Source of the DNA: Thioalkalivibrio sp.
GTDB taxonomy: Bacteria > Pseudomonadota > Gammaproteobacteria > Ectothiorhodospirales > Ectothiorhodospiraceae
NCBI GenBank assembly: GCA_011389655.1
Contig: JAABTX010000019.1
Span: 1 to 41,148 of the forward strand
Length of the DNA: 41,148 bases
Direction of reading: 5' to 3'
In this document: positions 17,109-26,181 of the stretch, in pieces
Layout: each line of letters starts with the position of its first letter
How positions within the stretch are numbered: the first letter of the stretch is position 1
Position numbers and translations under genes: made by a program
Notes under the pieces: model-generated
Database searches by the model: none
Seen by the model: only the letters and a program-made list of their open reading frames with translations
Told to the model about the DNA's origin: nothing

Positions 17109-17948
17109 TCAGTGGCTCGCCGGCGCCAGCAGCGCGGTCCAGAGCAACCCCAGCAGGAAGATCGGGGCCGCCGCCGTCAGGCTGTCGACGCGGTCGAGGA
17201 TCCCGCCGTGCCCGGGCAGCAGGGCGCCGCTATCCTTGGCGCCCGCCTCGCGCTTGAGCACGCTTTCCTGCAGATCACCGGCCACGGACACCAGCGCGAC
17301 CACCACGCCCAGCAGGCCGAAGACCAGTGCGTCGATCTCGGACAGCCCAAACAGCCGCGCGCCCCCCAGGGCGACCACGATCGCACCGAGCAGCGCGCCG
17401 AACAGGCCCTCGCGGGTCTTTCCGGGACTGATCTCCGGGGCCAGCTTGCTGCGGCCGAACCTGCGTCCCACGAAATAGGCAGCGCTGTCCGCAGCCGCGA
17501 CCAGCGCGATCAGGTAGAGCACCAGGCTCGGCGCCTGGTCGTGCAGCCAGAGCAGTGCGATTCCTGCCGGGACCAGGGTCAGCAGGCCGCCCGTGCGCAG
17601 GAGAAAGCGGCCCGATGGCCGCGCCGACAGGCCGGGACTGTACCAGGCGAGCCCGACGAACACGAACACCCACCAGATCAGCGCGAGGGCCAGGGCGCCG
17701 AGGTGCCAGACCGACCACCCTGCGGTCCACCACAGCAGCATCAGGAGGGCCAGCAGTGCCGGGATCGCGGCGGCAAAGGTGGCCCGGCTCCCGGCCGAGG
17801 CGAAACCCGCCAGCTGTGCCCATTCCCGGGCGCCGAGGCCCACGACCAGCAGGATGAAGAGTCCGAAGAGCCATGGCGGCGCCAGCAGGATCAGCACGAT
17901 CAGCGGCACCGCAATGGCCAGCGCGGTGAGCACCCGCTGCCTAAGCAT
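17109..17948 (-). CDS. cdsA: Phosphatidate cytidylyltransferase
   Basis: 279-aa integral membrane enzyme making CDP-diacylglycerol, the branch point to all phospholipids. About eight hydrophobic helices are visible starting at residue 7. The C-terminal family signature is present: [12 protein letters not shown], the acidic [21 protein letters not shown], and [12 protein letters not shown], where the two Asp residues bind metal. The ATG at 17948 (MLRQRVL) overlaps the uppS end by 8 bp; the upstream extension is uppS in another frame. Confidence 0.96.
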   Translation of the reverse strand: MLRQRVLTALAIAVPLIVLILLAPPWLFGLFILLVVGLGAREWAQLAGFASAGSRATFAAAIPALLALLMLLWWTAGWSVWHLGALALALIWWVFVFVGLAWYSPGLSARPSGRFLLRTGGLLTLVPAGIALLWLHDQAPSLVLYLIALVAAADSAAYFVGRRFGRSKLAPEISPGKTREGLFGALLGAIVVALGGARLFGLSEIDALVFGLLGVVVALVSVAGDLQESVLKREAGAKDSGALLPGHGGILDRVDSLTAAAPIFLLGLLWTALLAPASH

Positions 17949-18693
17949 GGGCGGCGCTCCTGGGTTCGCTGGTCCGGCCGAAGCGGCGCTGGCGCCGGGC
18001 ATAGGTGTCGAGTGCCTCCTGGAGTTCCGCCTCCCCTGTCTCGGGCCAGAGTGCATCCAGGAAACAGAGTTCGGCATAGGCCGCCTGCCAGAGCAGGAAG
18101 TTGCTGATCCGCTGCTCGCCACCGGTCCGGATCAGCAGATCCAGCTCCGGCAACCCGGCCGTGCTCAGGAAGGCCTCGAAGGCCTCGGGATCCGGATCCG
18201 GGCCGGAACTCTGCCGGGCCCAGCGCAGCGCCGCCTGCAGGATGTCCCAGCGACCGCCGTAACCAAGGGCCACCACCAGCGTCATGGTGTCGTTCGCGGC
18301 AGTCTGCGCCTCTGCCTCCCCCATGCGCGACCGCAGGTCCCGCGGAAATTGCTCGCGCGCGCCGATGAAGCGCAGCCGGATCCCCTTTTCGCGCAGCTCG
18401 GGGAGTTCCTCCTCGATCGCCGTGACGAAGAGTTCCAGCAGCGCTTCCACCTCGGCCTGCGGCCGTTGCCAGTTCTCGCTGCTGAAGGCGAACAGGGTCA
18501 GCGCGCGCACCCCCCGGTTCGCGAAGAACTCCACCGCCCGGCGGGTTGCCTTCAGACCCGCCCGGTGACCCGCGCTGCGGGGGAGGCCGCGCGCCTCGGC
18601 CCAGCGGCCGTTGCCGTCCATGATGACGGCGACGTGCGCGGGGATGCGGCCAGTCTCGACGGAATCCGGGGCCATCGACGCCAAGGAGGTCAA
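17941..18693 (-). CDS. uppS: Undecaprenyl diphosphate synthase
   Basis: Cis-prenyltransferase making the C55 carrier for peptidoglycan and other envelope polymers. [19 protein letters not shown] contains the catalytic Asp (residue 26 in the longest form); [20 protein letters not shown] and [18 protein letters not shown] are the other family blocks. The longest form begins at a TTG at 18693 that overlaps the frr stop (TTGA), giving 250 aa; an in-frame ATG at 18675 would give 244 aa. A small GGAGG/CCTCC dyad spans this start region. Ribosome-site spacing does not decide. Confidence 0.96.
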   Translation of the reverse strand: MTSLASMAPDSVETGRIPAHVAVIMDGNGRWAEARGLPRSAGHRAGLKATRRAVEFFANRGVRALTLFAFSSENWQRPQAEVEALLELFVTAIEEELPELREKGIRLRFIGAREQFPRDLRSRMGEAEAQTAANDTMTLVVALGYGGRWDILQAALRWARQSSGPDPDPEAFEAFLSTAGLPELDLLIRTGGEQRISNFLLWQAAYAELCFLDALWPETGEAELQEALDTYARRQRRFGRTSEPRSAAHA

Positions 18694-19247
18694 ACCTCCA
18701 TCAACTCCGCTTCCTTCTCCGCCAGCATCTGGTCGATGCGGGCGATGTGGTCGTCGGTCAGCTTCTGCACGCGCTCCTCGCCCCGATGCTCCTCGTCCTC
18801 GGAGATCTCCTTGTCCTTGACCTCCTGCTTCAGGCTGTGATTCACGTCCCGGCGGATATTGCGGATGGCCACGCGCGCATTCTCCGCCTCGGCGCGCACG
18901 ACCTTCACCAGGTCCCTGCGCCGCTCCTCGGTGAGCGCCGGCAGCGGGACCCGGATCACGGTACCGGCCGTCGCCGGATTCAGCCCGAGGTCGGAGGTCA
19001 TGATCGCCTTCTCCACCTTGCCCACCATGTTCCGCTCCCAGGGCGCCACGGTCAGCGTGCGGGCATCCTCCACGTTCACGTTGGCGACCTGATTGATCGG
19101 CACCTCCGAGCCGTAATACTCGACCATCACATGGTCGAGCAGGCTGGTGTGTGCACGGCCCGTGCGGATCTTGGTGAATTCCGAACGCAGTGATTCCAGC
19201 GTCTTGTCCATGCGCTGGCTGGCATCCTTGAAGGTGGCTTCGCTCAT
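18690..19247 (-). CDS. frr: Ribosome recycling factor
   Basis: 185-aa tRNA-mimic protein that, with EF-G, splits post-termination ribosomes. The three-helix bundle sequence is typical: [42 protein letters not shown], and the second-domain [16 protein letters not shown]. The ATG at 19247 overlaps the pyrH stop as ATGA; an open extension to 19358 belongs to pyrH. Length equals that of E. coli RRF. Confidence 0.98.
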   Translation of the reverse strand: MSEATFKDASQRMDKTLESLRSEFTKIRTGRAHTSLLDHVMVEYYGSEVPINQVANVNVEDARTLTVAPWERNMVGKVEKAIMTSDLGLNPATAGTVIRVPLPALTEERRRDLVKVVRAEAENARVAIRNIRRDVNHSLKQEVKDKEISEDEEHRGEERVQKLTDDHIARIDQMLAEKEAELMEV

Positions 19248-19978
19248 TTTCCGGTCCCCTCGACCAGGGTGCCCACGTCCTCGCCCATCACCAGGCGCCG
19301 GAGGTCCCCCCTGGCAAACATGTTCATCACCCGCAGCGGCAGGTTGTTGTCGCGGCACATCACCAGTGCGGTCGTATCCATCACACCGAGCCTCCGCTCG
19401 AGGGCCTCGTCGAAACTCAGGTGCTCGAGGCGGCGGGCATCGCTGTGCCGCATCGGATCGGCGTCATAGACGCCGTCCACCTTGGTGGCCTTGATCATCA
19501 GTTCGGCGTTGATCTCGATCGCGCGCAGGCTGGCGGCGGAATCGGTGGTGAAGAAGGGATTTCCGGTGCCGGCCGCGAACACGACGATACGCCCCTTCTC
19601 GAGGTGCCGCACCGCCCGGCGGCGAATGTAGTCCTCGCACACCTGGTTGATGCGGATGGCGGACATCACGCGGCAGAAACGCCCGTTGCGCTCGATCGCG
19701 TCCTGCAGTGCCAGCGCGTTGATGACCGTGGCCAGCATCCCCATGTGGTCACCGGTGACGCGGTCCATGCCGCCCTCGGCAAGCCCGGCGCCGCGAAAGA
19801 TGTTGCCACCGCCGATCACGATGCCGATCTCGATGCCGAGGCCCGACAGCTCCGACACCTCGCCGGCCACCTGGTCCAGCACGCCGGGGTCGACCCCGTA
19901 GTCCTGCGCCCCCATGAAGGCCTCGCCGCTCAGCTTCAGAAGAATGCGCTTATACGTCGGCTGGCCTGACTGGCTCAT
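19244..19978 (-). CDS. pyrH: UMP kinase
   Basis: 244-aa amino-acid-kinase-fold enzyme phosphorylating UMP to UDP. Signatures: [13 protein letters not shown] at the N terminus, [34 protein letters not shown], the [16 protein letters not shown] nucleotide loop, and [13 protein letters not shown]. Typical hexameric UMPK length. ATG at 19978 follows a 75-bp gap from tsf that holds a CCCTGCGG/CCGCAGGG inverted repeat. Couples directly to frr. Confidence 0.98.
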   Translation of the reverse strand: MSQSGQPTYKRILLKLSGEAFMGAQDYGVDPGVLDQVAGEVSELSGLGIEIGIVIGGGNIFRGAGLAEGGMDRVTGDHMGMLATVINALALQDAIERNGRFCRVMSAIRINQVCEDYIRRRAVRHLEKGRIVVFAAGTGNPFFTTDSAASLRAIEINAELMIKATKVDGVYDADPMRHSDARRLEHLSFDEALERRLGVMDTTALVMCRDNNLPLRVMNMFARGDLRRLVMGEDVGTLVEGTGK

Positions 19979-20006
19979 GGGGCCCCTCGATAGCAGTTGA
20001 ACGCTG

Positions 20007-20047
20007 CCCTGCGGCGGGACGGCGGCTGCACCGAGCCCACCGCAGGG
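20007..20047. promoter_or_regulatory. Inverted repeat between tsf and pyrH
   Basis: CCCTGCGG (20007-20014) and CCGCAGGG (20040-20047) form an 8-bp stem around a 25-nt loop in the tsf-pyrH gap. There is no T-tract, so it is not a standard terminator; a processing or attenuation hairpin is possible. Confidence 0.4.
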
Positions 20048-20053
20048 ATCGGA

Positions 20054-20923
20054 TCAGGCGCCTCGCGCCTGCGCCATCACTTCCTCGGCGAAGTTCTCCG
20101 ATTTCTTCTCGATGCCTTCACCGACTTCGTAGCGAACGAAGCCCGCAACGCGGGCACCCCGCTCCTTCAGCAGCTGGCCGACCGTCTGGTCCGGGTTCTT
20201 CACGAATGGCTGCCCGACCAGCGTCACCTCACCCAGGAATTTGCGGATCCGGCCCTCGATCATCTTCTCGACGATCTCCGGCGGCTTGCCCGACTCCTGG
20301 GCCTGCGCGCGGAAGATCCCGCGCTCCTTCTCCACCGTCTCCGCCGGCACCTGGTCCGCGTCGACGCAGATCGGCCGGCTGGCCGCGATATGCATCGCGA
20401 CATCCCTGGCCAGTTCCTCGTCGCCGCCTTCGAGGCTCACGAGGACGCCGATACGGGTCCCGTGCAGGTAGGCCCCGAGCGGACCGACGCCATGCATCCG
20501 ATCGAAGCGCCGCACCCGGATGTTTTCGCCAATCCGGGCAACGAGTGCCGCGCGGCGTTCCTCCAGACTCTGACCCTCGATCCGTACGGCCATCAGGCCG
20601 TCGACATCCGCAGCGTCCGAGGCCAGCGCCGCCCGGGCGCACTCGACGGCAAACTGCTGGAAGTGCGCGTCCTTGGCCACAAAATCGGTCTCGGAGTTGA
20701 CCTCGATGATCACGGCGCGGGGGCCCTCGATGGCAATCTCGATCCGGCCCTCGGCCGCGATGCGCCCGGCCTTCTTGTCGGCCTTGGCCTGGCCGGACTT
20801 GCGCATCAGCTCAATCGCGGCCTCGAGGTCGCCCTCAACCTCGGTGAGTGCCTTCTTGCACTCCATCATCCCGGCGCCGGTGCGCTCGCGCAGCTCCTTG
20901 ACCTGAACAGCAGTGATCTGCAT
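20054..20923 (-). CDS. tsf: Elongation factor Ts
   Basis: 289-aa guanine-nucleotide exchange factor for EF-Tu. The N terminus [28 protein letters not shown] is the UBA-like domain with the family signature, and the core follows with [13 protein letters not shown] (the TDFV motif that invades EF-Tu) and the C-terminal helical module. ATG at 20923 with AGGAG upstream. It follows rpsB after a 59-bp gap containing a strong hairpin, as expected for a partly attenuated rpsB-tsf operon. Confidence 0.98.
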   Translation of the reverse strand: MQITAVQVKELRERTGAGMMECKKALTEVEGDLEAAIELMRKSGQAKADKKAGRIAAEGRIEIAIEGPRAVIIEVNSETDFVAKDAHFQQFAVECARAALASDAADVDGLMAVRIEGQSLEERRAALVARIGENIRVRRFDRMHGVGPLGAYLHGTRIGVLVSLEGGDEELARDVAMHIAASRPICVDADQVPAETVEKERGIFRAQAQESGKPPEIVEKMIEGRIRKFLGEVTLVGQPFVKNPDQTVGQLLKERGARVAGFVRYEVGEGIEKKSENFAEEVMAQARGA

Positions 20924-20943
20924 GAAAAGACTCCTGAAATGGG

Positions 20944-20972
20944 GCCGGCAGCGCGCTCGCGCTGCGGCCGGC
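20944..20972 (-). terminator. rpsB-tsf intercistronic hairpin (attenuator-like)
   Basis: GC-rich dyad (GCCGGC...GCCGGC outer arms, AGCGC/GCGCT inner arms) in the rpsB-tsf gap with no strong T-run after it. Probably a partial terminator or processing site that sets the S2 to EF-Ts ratio; inferred from position. Confidence 0.45.
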
Positions 20973-20982
20973 GGATACGTGT

Positions 20983-21723
20983 TTAGGATTCGGTGCCGGT
21001 CTCGGCGGCGGCGAACTCCTCCTCCTGGACTGCGGTCGCGCCCGCGCCCTTGGCCTCGATGATGCTGTCCGCAATCGCCGCCACGTAGAGCTGGATTGCG
21101 CGCATCGCGTCATCGTTGCCGGGGATCACGTAGTCCACCCCGGAAGGCGGGTTGTTCGAATCGACGATGGCCACCACGGGGATGCCGCGCTTGTTGGCCT
21201 CGGCCACCGCGATCTTCTCGTAACCGACGTCGATCACGAACATCGCATCCGGCATCCGGTTCATGTCCTTGATGCCGCCCAGGCTGCGCTCGAGCTTGTC
21301 CTGCTCGCGCACCAGCATCAGGGCCTCCTTCTTGTTCAGGCGGTCGATGCTGCCGTCCGCGCGCATCGCCTCGATGTCCTTGAGGCGCTTGATCGACTGC
21401 TTGACGGTGTTGAAGTTCGTCAGCATGCCGCCGAGCCAGCGGTGGTTCACGTAGGGCATGTTGCAGCGCCGCGCCTCCTCGCCCACCACGTCGCGCGCGG
21501 AGCGCTTGGTGCCGACGAAGAGGATCTTGCCGCCGTCCGCGGCCACCTTGCCCAGGAAGTTCAACGCATCGTTGAACATCGGCAGGGTCTTTTCGAGATT
21601 GATGATGTGGATCTTGTTGCGCTCGCCGAAGATGTACGGCGCCATCTTCGGGTGCCAGTAACGGGTCTGGTGGCCGAAGTGCACACCGGCCTCCAGCATC
21701 TGACGCATGGTCACGTAGGACAT
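20983..21723 (-). CDS. rpsB: 30S ribosomal protein S2
   Basis: 246-aa small-subunit protein. [27 protein letters not shown] is the classic S2 N terminus, and [34 protein letters not shown] and [24 protein letters not shown] follow. The ATG at 21723 has AGGAG eight bases upstream; the extension to 21792 is leader sequence. The transcript begins divergently from map and includes a leader of about 124 nt able to form a pseudoknot. Confidence 0.98.
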   Translation of the reverse strand: MSYVTMRQMLEAGVHFGHQTRYWHPKMAPYIFGERNKIHIINLEKTLPMFNDALNFLGKVAADGGKILFVGTKRSARDVVGEEARRCNMPYVNHRWLGGMLTNFNTVKQSIKRLKDIEAMRADGSIDRLNKKEALMLVREQDKLERSLGGIKDMNRMPDAMFVIDVGYEKIAVAEANKRGIPVVAIVDSNNPPSGVDYVIPGNDDAMRAIQLYVAAIADSIIEAKGAGATAVQEEEFAAAETGTES

Positions 21724-21847
21724 GAGTGTTTCTCCTGAAAGGGTTGGGCCTCCACGTATCCCGGACTGCAACCCGCCGCGCTGGACGGGCACCCAACAGG
21801 CCGTGACGATACGTGTGCGGATTTAGGGTTTTCATTGCCCTGAGGGC
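21724..21847 (-). promoter_or_regulatory. rpsB 5' leader with pseudoknot (S2 autoregulatory element)
   Basis: The predicted leader has two interleaved pairings: CACGTATC (21753-21760) is complementary to GATACGTG (21808-21815), and GTTGGG (21743-21748) to CCCAAC (21792-21797). The order a-b-a'-b' makes an H-type pseudoknot just upstream of the ribosome site. In E. coli, S2 represses its own rpsB-tsf mRNA through a conserved leader; the placement here fits the same role. Confidence 0.7.
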
Positions 21848-21853
21848 GCGCGC

Positions 21854-21883
21854 TTTATAGCATATGAAGCCACTCCAAACCAA
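21854..21883 (-). promoter_or_regulatory. rpsB promoter (extended -10)
   Basis: On the minus strand: TTGGTT (21878-21883), an 18-bp spacer, then TGC-TATAAA with the -10 at 21854-21859. The TG-n before the hexamer makes an extended -10, which would offset the weak -35. Predicted start of transcription near 21847. Confidence 0.6.
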
Positions 21884-21925
21884 GCTCGCGCGCCCCTTCC
21901 AGCGGTGCGCGATCGGATTTTGCCC

Positions 21926-22711
21926 ATGGCAGTCACCATCAAGAGCGCTGACGAGATCGAGCGCATGCGGGTCGCGGGCCGCCTGGCCGCGGAGGTGCTC
22001 GAGATGATCGCCCCGCACGTCGTGGCCGGCGTGACCACGGACGAGCTCGATCGCATCTGCCACGACTACATCGTGGACCATCAGAAGGCGATACCGGCGC
22101 CCCTGAACTACCGGGGTTTCCCGAAGTCGATCTGCACCTCCGTCAACCATCAGGTCTGCCACGGCATTCCGGGTGACCGCATGTTGAAGAACGGCGACAT
22201 CCTCAACATCGACATCACCGTGATCAAGGACGGCTACCACGGCGACACCAGCCAGATGTTCTCCATCGGCAAGCCCAGCATCCAGGCGCAGCGGGCCATC
22301 GATGTCGCCCGCGCCTGCCTCTACCTCGGCATCCGGGAGGTCCGCCCGGGCGCCACGCTGGGGGATATCGGCCACGCGATCCAGACCTACGCCGAGTCCA
22401 ACCGATGCTCGGTCGTGCGCGAGTACTGCGGTCACGGGATCGGCCGTGTCTTTCATGAAGACCCGCAGGTACTGCATTACGGCAAGCCGGGCACCGGTCT
22501 GCGCCTGGAGCCGGGCATGTGTTTCACCATCGAACCGATGATCAACGCCGGCCGGCGGCACACCCGGCTGCTCGCCGACGGCTGGACCGCGGTCACCAAG
22601 GACCACAGCCCCTCCGCACAGTGGGAGCACACGATCCTGGTCACCAGCGATGGCTTTGACATCCTGACCCTGCGCACCGGAGAGACCCCTCCCCAGGCGC
22701 TCGCGGCATGA
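21926..22711 (+). CDS. map: Methionine aminopeptidase, type I
   Basis: 261-aa enzyme that removes the initiator Met from nascent proteins. Metal ligands of the pita-bread fold are visible: DILNIDITVIKDGYHGDTSQMF (two Asp), YCGHGIGRVFHEDPQVLHYG (His), FTIEPMIN (Glu) and WEHTILVT (Glu). ATG at 21926; the bases before it show no clear Shine-Dalgarno sequence. It is divergent from rpsB, as in many gammaproteobacteria, and its stop overlaps the glnD start (ATGA). Confidence 0.98.
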   Translation: MAVTIKSADEIERMRVAGRLAAEVLEMIAPHVVAGVTTDELDRICHDYIVDHQKAIPAPLNYRGFPKSICTSVNHQVCHGIPGDRMLKNGDILNIDITVIKDGYHGDTSQMFSIGKPSIQAQRAIDVARACLYLGIREVRPGATLGDIGHAIQTYAESNRCSVVREYCGHGIGRVFHEDPQVLHYGKPGTGLRLEPGMCFTIEPMINAGRRHTRLLADGWTAVTKDHSPSAQWEHTILVTSDGFDILTLRTGETPPQALAA

Positions 22712-25368
22712 ACGCCGTGGAGCCGGTCCCGGGCGGATCGGAGTTCACCCCCGATGGACCCTCTCTCGAGGAGCTTCGAGCCAATTCCCGCGACACCGCG
22801 CGCTTCCGCGAACACCGGCGCGCCATCGTCTCGGGTCTGAGCCGCGGCTTCGAGACCGGGGCCGACATCGACGCGCTGATCCACGGCCACGCGGCGCAGG
22901 TGGATGCGCTGCTCACGCTGATCTGGGAGCAGCACGGCCTCGGCCACGGCGAAGCCCTGTGTCTGGCGGCAGTGGGCGGCTACGGGCGCGGCGAGCTGCA
23001 CCCATCGTCGGACATCGACATCCTGATCCTCGCCGAGCCCGAATCCGAGGCGGAACACGCGGAGACCATCAGCCGGTTCGTCACCTTCCTGTGGGACATC
23101 GGCCTGGAGGTCGGGCACAGCGTGCGCAGCATCGCGGAATGCGAGCGCGAGGCGGAGAACGACATCACCATCGCAACCACGCTGTTCGAGGCCCGGCTTC
23201 TGGTGGGTCCCGAGGCGATGTACGACCGGTTCCGCGACGCCATGCAACCGGATCGGCTCTGGGATTCGCGGTCATTCTACGCCGCGAAGCTCGCGGAGCA
23301 GCAGACGCGTCACCAGCGCTTCGGCGAAACCGCCTACCGGCTCGAACCCAACGTGAAGGAGGGTCCCGGGGGGCTGCGCGACATCCAGATGATCGGCTGG
23401 GTCAGCAAGCGGCACTTCGCGGCCGAAAAGCTCCGCGAGCTGGTGGACCACGGTTTCCTGCGCGAGGGGGAGTTCCGCGACCTGATCGAGGGCCAGCGCT
23501 TTCTCTGGAAGGTCCGCTTCGCCCTGCACATGCTCACCGGTCGCCGGGAGGACCGCCTCCTCTTCGACCTGCAGCGCGCGCTCGCCAGCACCTTCGGCTT
23601 CACCGATCAGCACGAGAACCTGGGCGTCGAGCAGTTCATGCAGCGCTATTTCCGCACAATCTGCGAATTACAGCGCCTGAACGAGCTGCTGCTGCAGCAC
23701 TTCAACGAAGCCCTGCTGGAGGACCCGGCCTCGCTGCAGGAGCCGAAGCGGATCCACCAGCGTTTCCAGGTGCGGGGCGGGTACCTGGAGCTGGTGCACG
23801 ACCAGGTGTTCATGATCTATCCCCCGGCCCTGCTCGAGGTCTTCCACCTGATCCAGACCCATCCGGAGATCCTGGGCATCCGCGCATCGACCATCCGCCT
23901 GATCCGTGCCCACCTGCACCTGATCGACGGGCAGTTCCGGCGCAACCCGGTCTGTCGCAGGCTGTTCATGACGATCCTGCGCGCGCCGCAGGGCGTCACC
24001 ACGGAGCTGCGCCGGATGAACCGCTTCGGCGTGCTGGGCGCCTACATTCCGGCCTTCGGGCGCATCATCGGCCGGATGCAGTACGACCTGTTCCACGCGT
24101 TCACCGTCGACGAGCACACGCTGAACGTGGTGCGCAATGCCCGCAGGCTGTTCATCCCTGACTTCCATCACGAACTGCCACTGGCCAGCGACATCGCCGC
24201 ACGGATCGAACGGCCGGAGCGCCTGATCCTGGGCGCCCTGTTTCACGACATCGCCAAGGGCCGCGGTGGCGATCACTCCGAACTGGGTGCGCTGGATGCC
24301 CTGCACTTCTGCCAGCACCACGGGCTCGGCGACGAGGACTCCGCCCTGGTGAGCTGGCTGGTGCGCTCCCACCTGCTGATGTCCCTGACGGCCCAGCGCC
24401 GGGACATCTCCGACCCGGAAGTGGTGCTTGGCTTCGCGCGCGAGGTGCGGACCCTGGAGCGGCTCGACCTGCTCTATCTGCTGACCACCGCCGACATCCG
24501 CGGCACCAACCCGGCGCTATGGAACAGCTGGAAGGATTCCCTGCTGCAGACCCTCTACCATGCGACGGTGGCGGTGCTGGAGCGGGGGCTGGACACCCCG
24601 CCGGATGTCGACGAGCAGATCGGGGAGACCTGCAGCGAGGCCCTCCGACTGCTGGCGCGGCGTGGCCTGAACGAGGAGACGGTGGAGGCGATCTGGAGCG
24701 AGTTCGAGGTCGAATACTTCGTCCGGCACTCGGCCGACGAGATCGCCTGGCATACCCGTGCCCTCGCCGGGATCAGGGGTTCCGACCTGCCGCTGGTACT
24801 GGTTCGTCACGAGACACCACGCGGCAGCACCGAGATCTTCGTCTACGCGGAAGACTGCCCGAAGCTCTTCGCCCGAATCGCGAACAGCCTTACGCAGCTG
24901 GGTCTCGACATCGTCGACGCGCGCGTCATCACCACTCACTGCGGGCACACGCTGGACACCTTCATGGTGCTGGAGAGCATGGGACACGCGGTGGAGCCGG
25001 GGTTCCGGGTCGACGAGATCCGCTCCGTGCTCCGCGAACGGCTGCTCGACCCGAGTTTCGACCACCACCCGGTGGAGCGCAGCCTGCCACGACGGCTGAA
25101 GCACTTCGACGTCGACACGCGGGTCAGCTTCAGTCCCGGTGCGCCCGGCACCAGCACACGGATGAACGTCCGCGCACTCGATCGGCCCGGGTTGCTGTCA
25201 ACGATCGGCTGCGTCTTCGCCGACCACGGCATCAACGTGCGCACGGCCAGGATCAGCACCGCCGGAGAGCAGGCGGAGGACCAGTTCCTGCTGGTCAACG
25301 CCGACGGGGGGTCGCTCAGCACGGAAGAGGAGCAGGCGCTGCGGGAACGCCTGCTCGAGGAGATCTGA
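22708..25368 (+). CDS. glnD: PII uridylyltransferase / uridylyl-removing enzyme
   Basis: 886-aa bifunctional nitrogen sensor that uridylylates PII when glutamine is low and removes UMP when glutamine is high. Domains in order: nucleotidyltransferase with GGYGRGELHPSSDIDIL (G-rich loop and D-x-D metal ligands, near residues 90-106); the GlnD linker region; an HD hydrolase with LFHDIAKGRGGDHSELG near 512; and two ACT domains, about 694-757 and 816-870, for glutamine sensing. Length matches E. coli GlnD (890 aa). ATG overlaps the map stop. It ends 37 bp before a tRNA gene on the opposite strand. Confidence 0.98.
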   Translation: MNAVEPVPGGSEFTPDGPSLEELRANSRDTARFREHRRAIVSGLSRGFETGADIDALIHGHAAQVDALLTLIWEQHGLGHGEALCLAAVGGYGRGELHPSSDIDILILAEPESEAEHAETISRFVTFLWDIGLEVGHSVRSIAECEREAENDITIATTLFEARLLVGPEAMYDRFRDAMQPDRLWDSRSFYAAKLAEQQTRHQRFGETAYRLEPNVKEGPGGLRDIQMIGWVSKRHFAAEKLRELVDHGFLREGEFRDLIEGQRFLWKVRFALHMLTGRREDRLLFDLQRALASTFGFTDQHENLGVEQFMQRYFRTICELQRLNELLLQHFNEALLEDPASLQEPKRIHQRFQVRGGYLELVHDQVFMIYPPALLEVFHLIQTHPEILGIRASTIRLIRAHLHLIDGQFRRNPVCRRLFMTILRAPQGVTTELRRMNRFGVLGAYIPAFGRIIGRMQYDLFHAFTVDEHTLNVVRNARRLFIPDFHHELPLASDIAARIERPERLILGALFHDIAKGRGGDHSELGALDALHFCQHHGLGDEDSALVSWLVRSHLLMSLTAQRRDISDPEVVLGFAREVRTLERLDLLYLLTTADIRGTNPALWNSWKDSLLQTLYHATVAVLERGLDTPPDVDEQIGETCSEALRLLARRGLNEETVEAIWSEFEVEYFVRHSADEIAWHTRALAGIRGSDLPLVLVRHETPRGSTEIFVYAEDCPKLFARIANSLTQLGLDIVDARVITTHCGHTLDTFMVLESMGHAVEPGFRVDEIRSVLRERLLDPSFDHHPVERSLPRRLKHFDVDTRVSFSPGAPGTSTRMNVRALDRPGLLSTIGCVFADHGINVRTARISTAGEQAEDQFLLVNADGGSLSTEEEQALRERLLEEI

Positions 25369-25405
25369 GCCCGGGGGCACGCGCTGTATCGGAGGATGGG
25401 CGGAA

Positions 25406-25482
25406 TGGCGTCCCCGGCAGGATTCGAACCTGCGACCTGCCCCTTAGGAGGGGGCCACTCTATCCAGCTGAGCTACAGGGAC
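25406..25482 (-). tRNA. tRNA-Arg (anticodon CCU)
   Basis: 77 nt including an encoded CCA. Acceptor stem GTCCCTG pairs with CGGGGAC (one G-U). The D arm has AGCTCAGCTGGATAGAG. The anticodon stem GCCCC/GGGGC encloses loop CTCCTAA, so the anticodon is CCU and reads AGG. The T arm has GGTTCGAATCC. The orientation is convergent with glnD. Confidence 0.95.
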
Positions 25483-25490
25483 TTGGTGTC

Positions 25491-25496
25491 AGTATA
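25491..25496 (-). promoter_or_regulatory. -10 box of the tRNA-Arg promoter
   Basis: TATACT on the minus strand, nine bases upstream of the mature tRNA 5' end, a normal distance for a tRNA promoter. The candidate -35 (TTTGCC or TTGCCC) is 15-16 bp further up and weak. Confidence 0.5.
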
Positions 25497-25557
25497 ACGC
25501 GCGACGGCGCCGGGCAAAGAGGCCCGTCCCGATCACCAGGCCGGTGCGCCACCACTA

Positions 25558-25577
25558 CCCCGCACCTGCGGGGTTTT
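25558..25577 (+). terminator. Intrinsic terminator-like hairpin
   Basis: CCCCGC, a 4-nt loop (ACCT), GCGGGG, then TTTT on the plus strand. It is the first terminator-like structure downstream of glnD, beyond the oppositely oriented tRNA, so glnD transcripts may run antisense through the tRNA before stopping. The T-run is short. Confidence 0.5.
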
Positions 25578-25626
25578 GCATGCCGGGCGTCCCGTTTGCG
25601 GAGAATGGGTGCAGAGGGAGACGCGG

Positions 25627-26013
25627 ATGGCTACAACGGACAGGAACCTGAACAGCAACGGGTGCACATCGACGCGTGCCGGTGACTCGGCGCGCGAGGC
25701 CGTGCGGCTCCTGGAGCCGCTGATCGGGGTCCGCGGCCAGTACGGCGAACGTACGCTGGAGCTGGTTGAGGTCCTCGCGGAGGGGCCGCATGTCGCGGTT
25801 CTGGATGCGAGTTCCGGACCTCGCATCCAGACGAACCAGTACGGCGATCCCCTGACCCGCCAGCCGCGCATCCTGACGCTCCCCGTGTTCAGCGAGATCG
25901 AGGCGGATGCCCACCCGGTGCTCCGTGCGCTGCTTCCGGACGCGATCCTGGCAGAGCTGCGGCGCCTGATCGAGGCCCCCGGGGACCCGCCGCCCGAGCA
26001 AGGCATGGTGTAG
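25627..26013 (+). CDS. Uncharacterised 128-aa protein
   Basis: I do not recognise a named family. The ATG at 25627 is preceded by GGGAG at a good distance; the frame opens further up at 25576, but that part is terminator sequence. The first 20 residues (MATTDRNLNSNGCTSTRAG) look disordered. A mixed alpha/beta stretch follows with alternating hydrophobics (ERTLELVEVLAEGPHVAVLD) and an unusual conserved-looking GPRIQTNQYGDPLTR loop, then a helix AHPVLRALLPDAILAELRRL. No signal peptide or membrane helix; probably cytosolic. The stop TAG lies inside a repeat (26010-26036), so the last residues may be repeat-derived. The antisense frames here are less protein-like. Confidence 0.7.
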   Translation: MATTDRNLNSNGCTSTRAGDSAREAVRLLEPLIGVRGQYGERTLELVEVLAEGPHVAVLDASSGPRIQTNQYGDPLTRQPRILTLPVFSEIEADAHPVLRALLPDAILAELRRLIEAPGDPPPEQGMV

Positions 26014-26077
26014 GAGGCCAGCCCTCCGGGCGACGAGTCTTTCCGGCACGGGACCGGCGCGAGGGCTCGCCTCCCAC
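26010..26077. repeat. Inverted repeat pair, GTAGGAGGC... type
   Basis: GTAGGAGGCCAGCCCTC at 26010-26026 and, inverted, its relative ending GAGGGCTCGCCTCCCAC at 26061-26077. Each unit is a short imperfect palindrome. This is a second REP-like family, distinct from the pair just downstream. The left unit contains the stop codon of the upstream gene. Confidence 0.7.
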
Positions 26078-26090
26078 GGGAGGGGTGGCT

Positions 26091-26164
26091 GTGGGAGCGG
26101 CTTCCAGCCGCGATCCGGCGTGGCGTTGGTGCCCGGGGCCATCGCGGCCAGAGGCCGCTCCTAC
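26091..26164. repeat. REP-type inverted pair between the orphan gene and tesA
   Basis: Unit 26091-26114 (GTGGGAGCGGCTTCCAGCC, then GCGAT) and its inverted partner at 26141-26164 (ATCGCGGCCAGAGGCCGCTC, then CTAC), 26 nt apart. The right unit differs from the units between nuoC and nuoD at one base only. It lies between convergent genes, a common REP position. Confidence 0.8.
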
Positions 26165-26181
26165 CAGGCGGCCGGTCTTGC

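Noticed and set aside
14495-17257. Open frame of 920 codons on the plus strand
   Set aside because: It lies antisense to rseP and dxr, whose motifs are unambiguous. Long antisense frames are expected at this GC content, and the residues (rich in R, H, D, Q) match no family.
22477-23247. Minus-strand frame of 256 codons opposite map/glnD
   Set aside because: map and glnD are certain; the antisense frame has only shadow composition.
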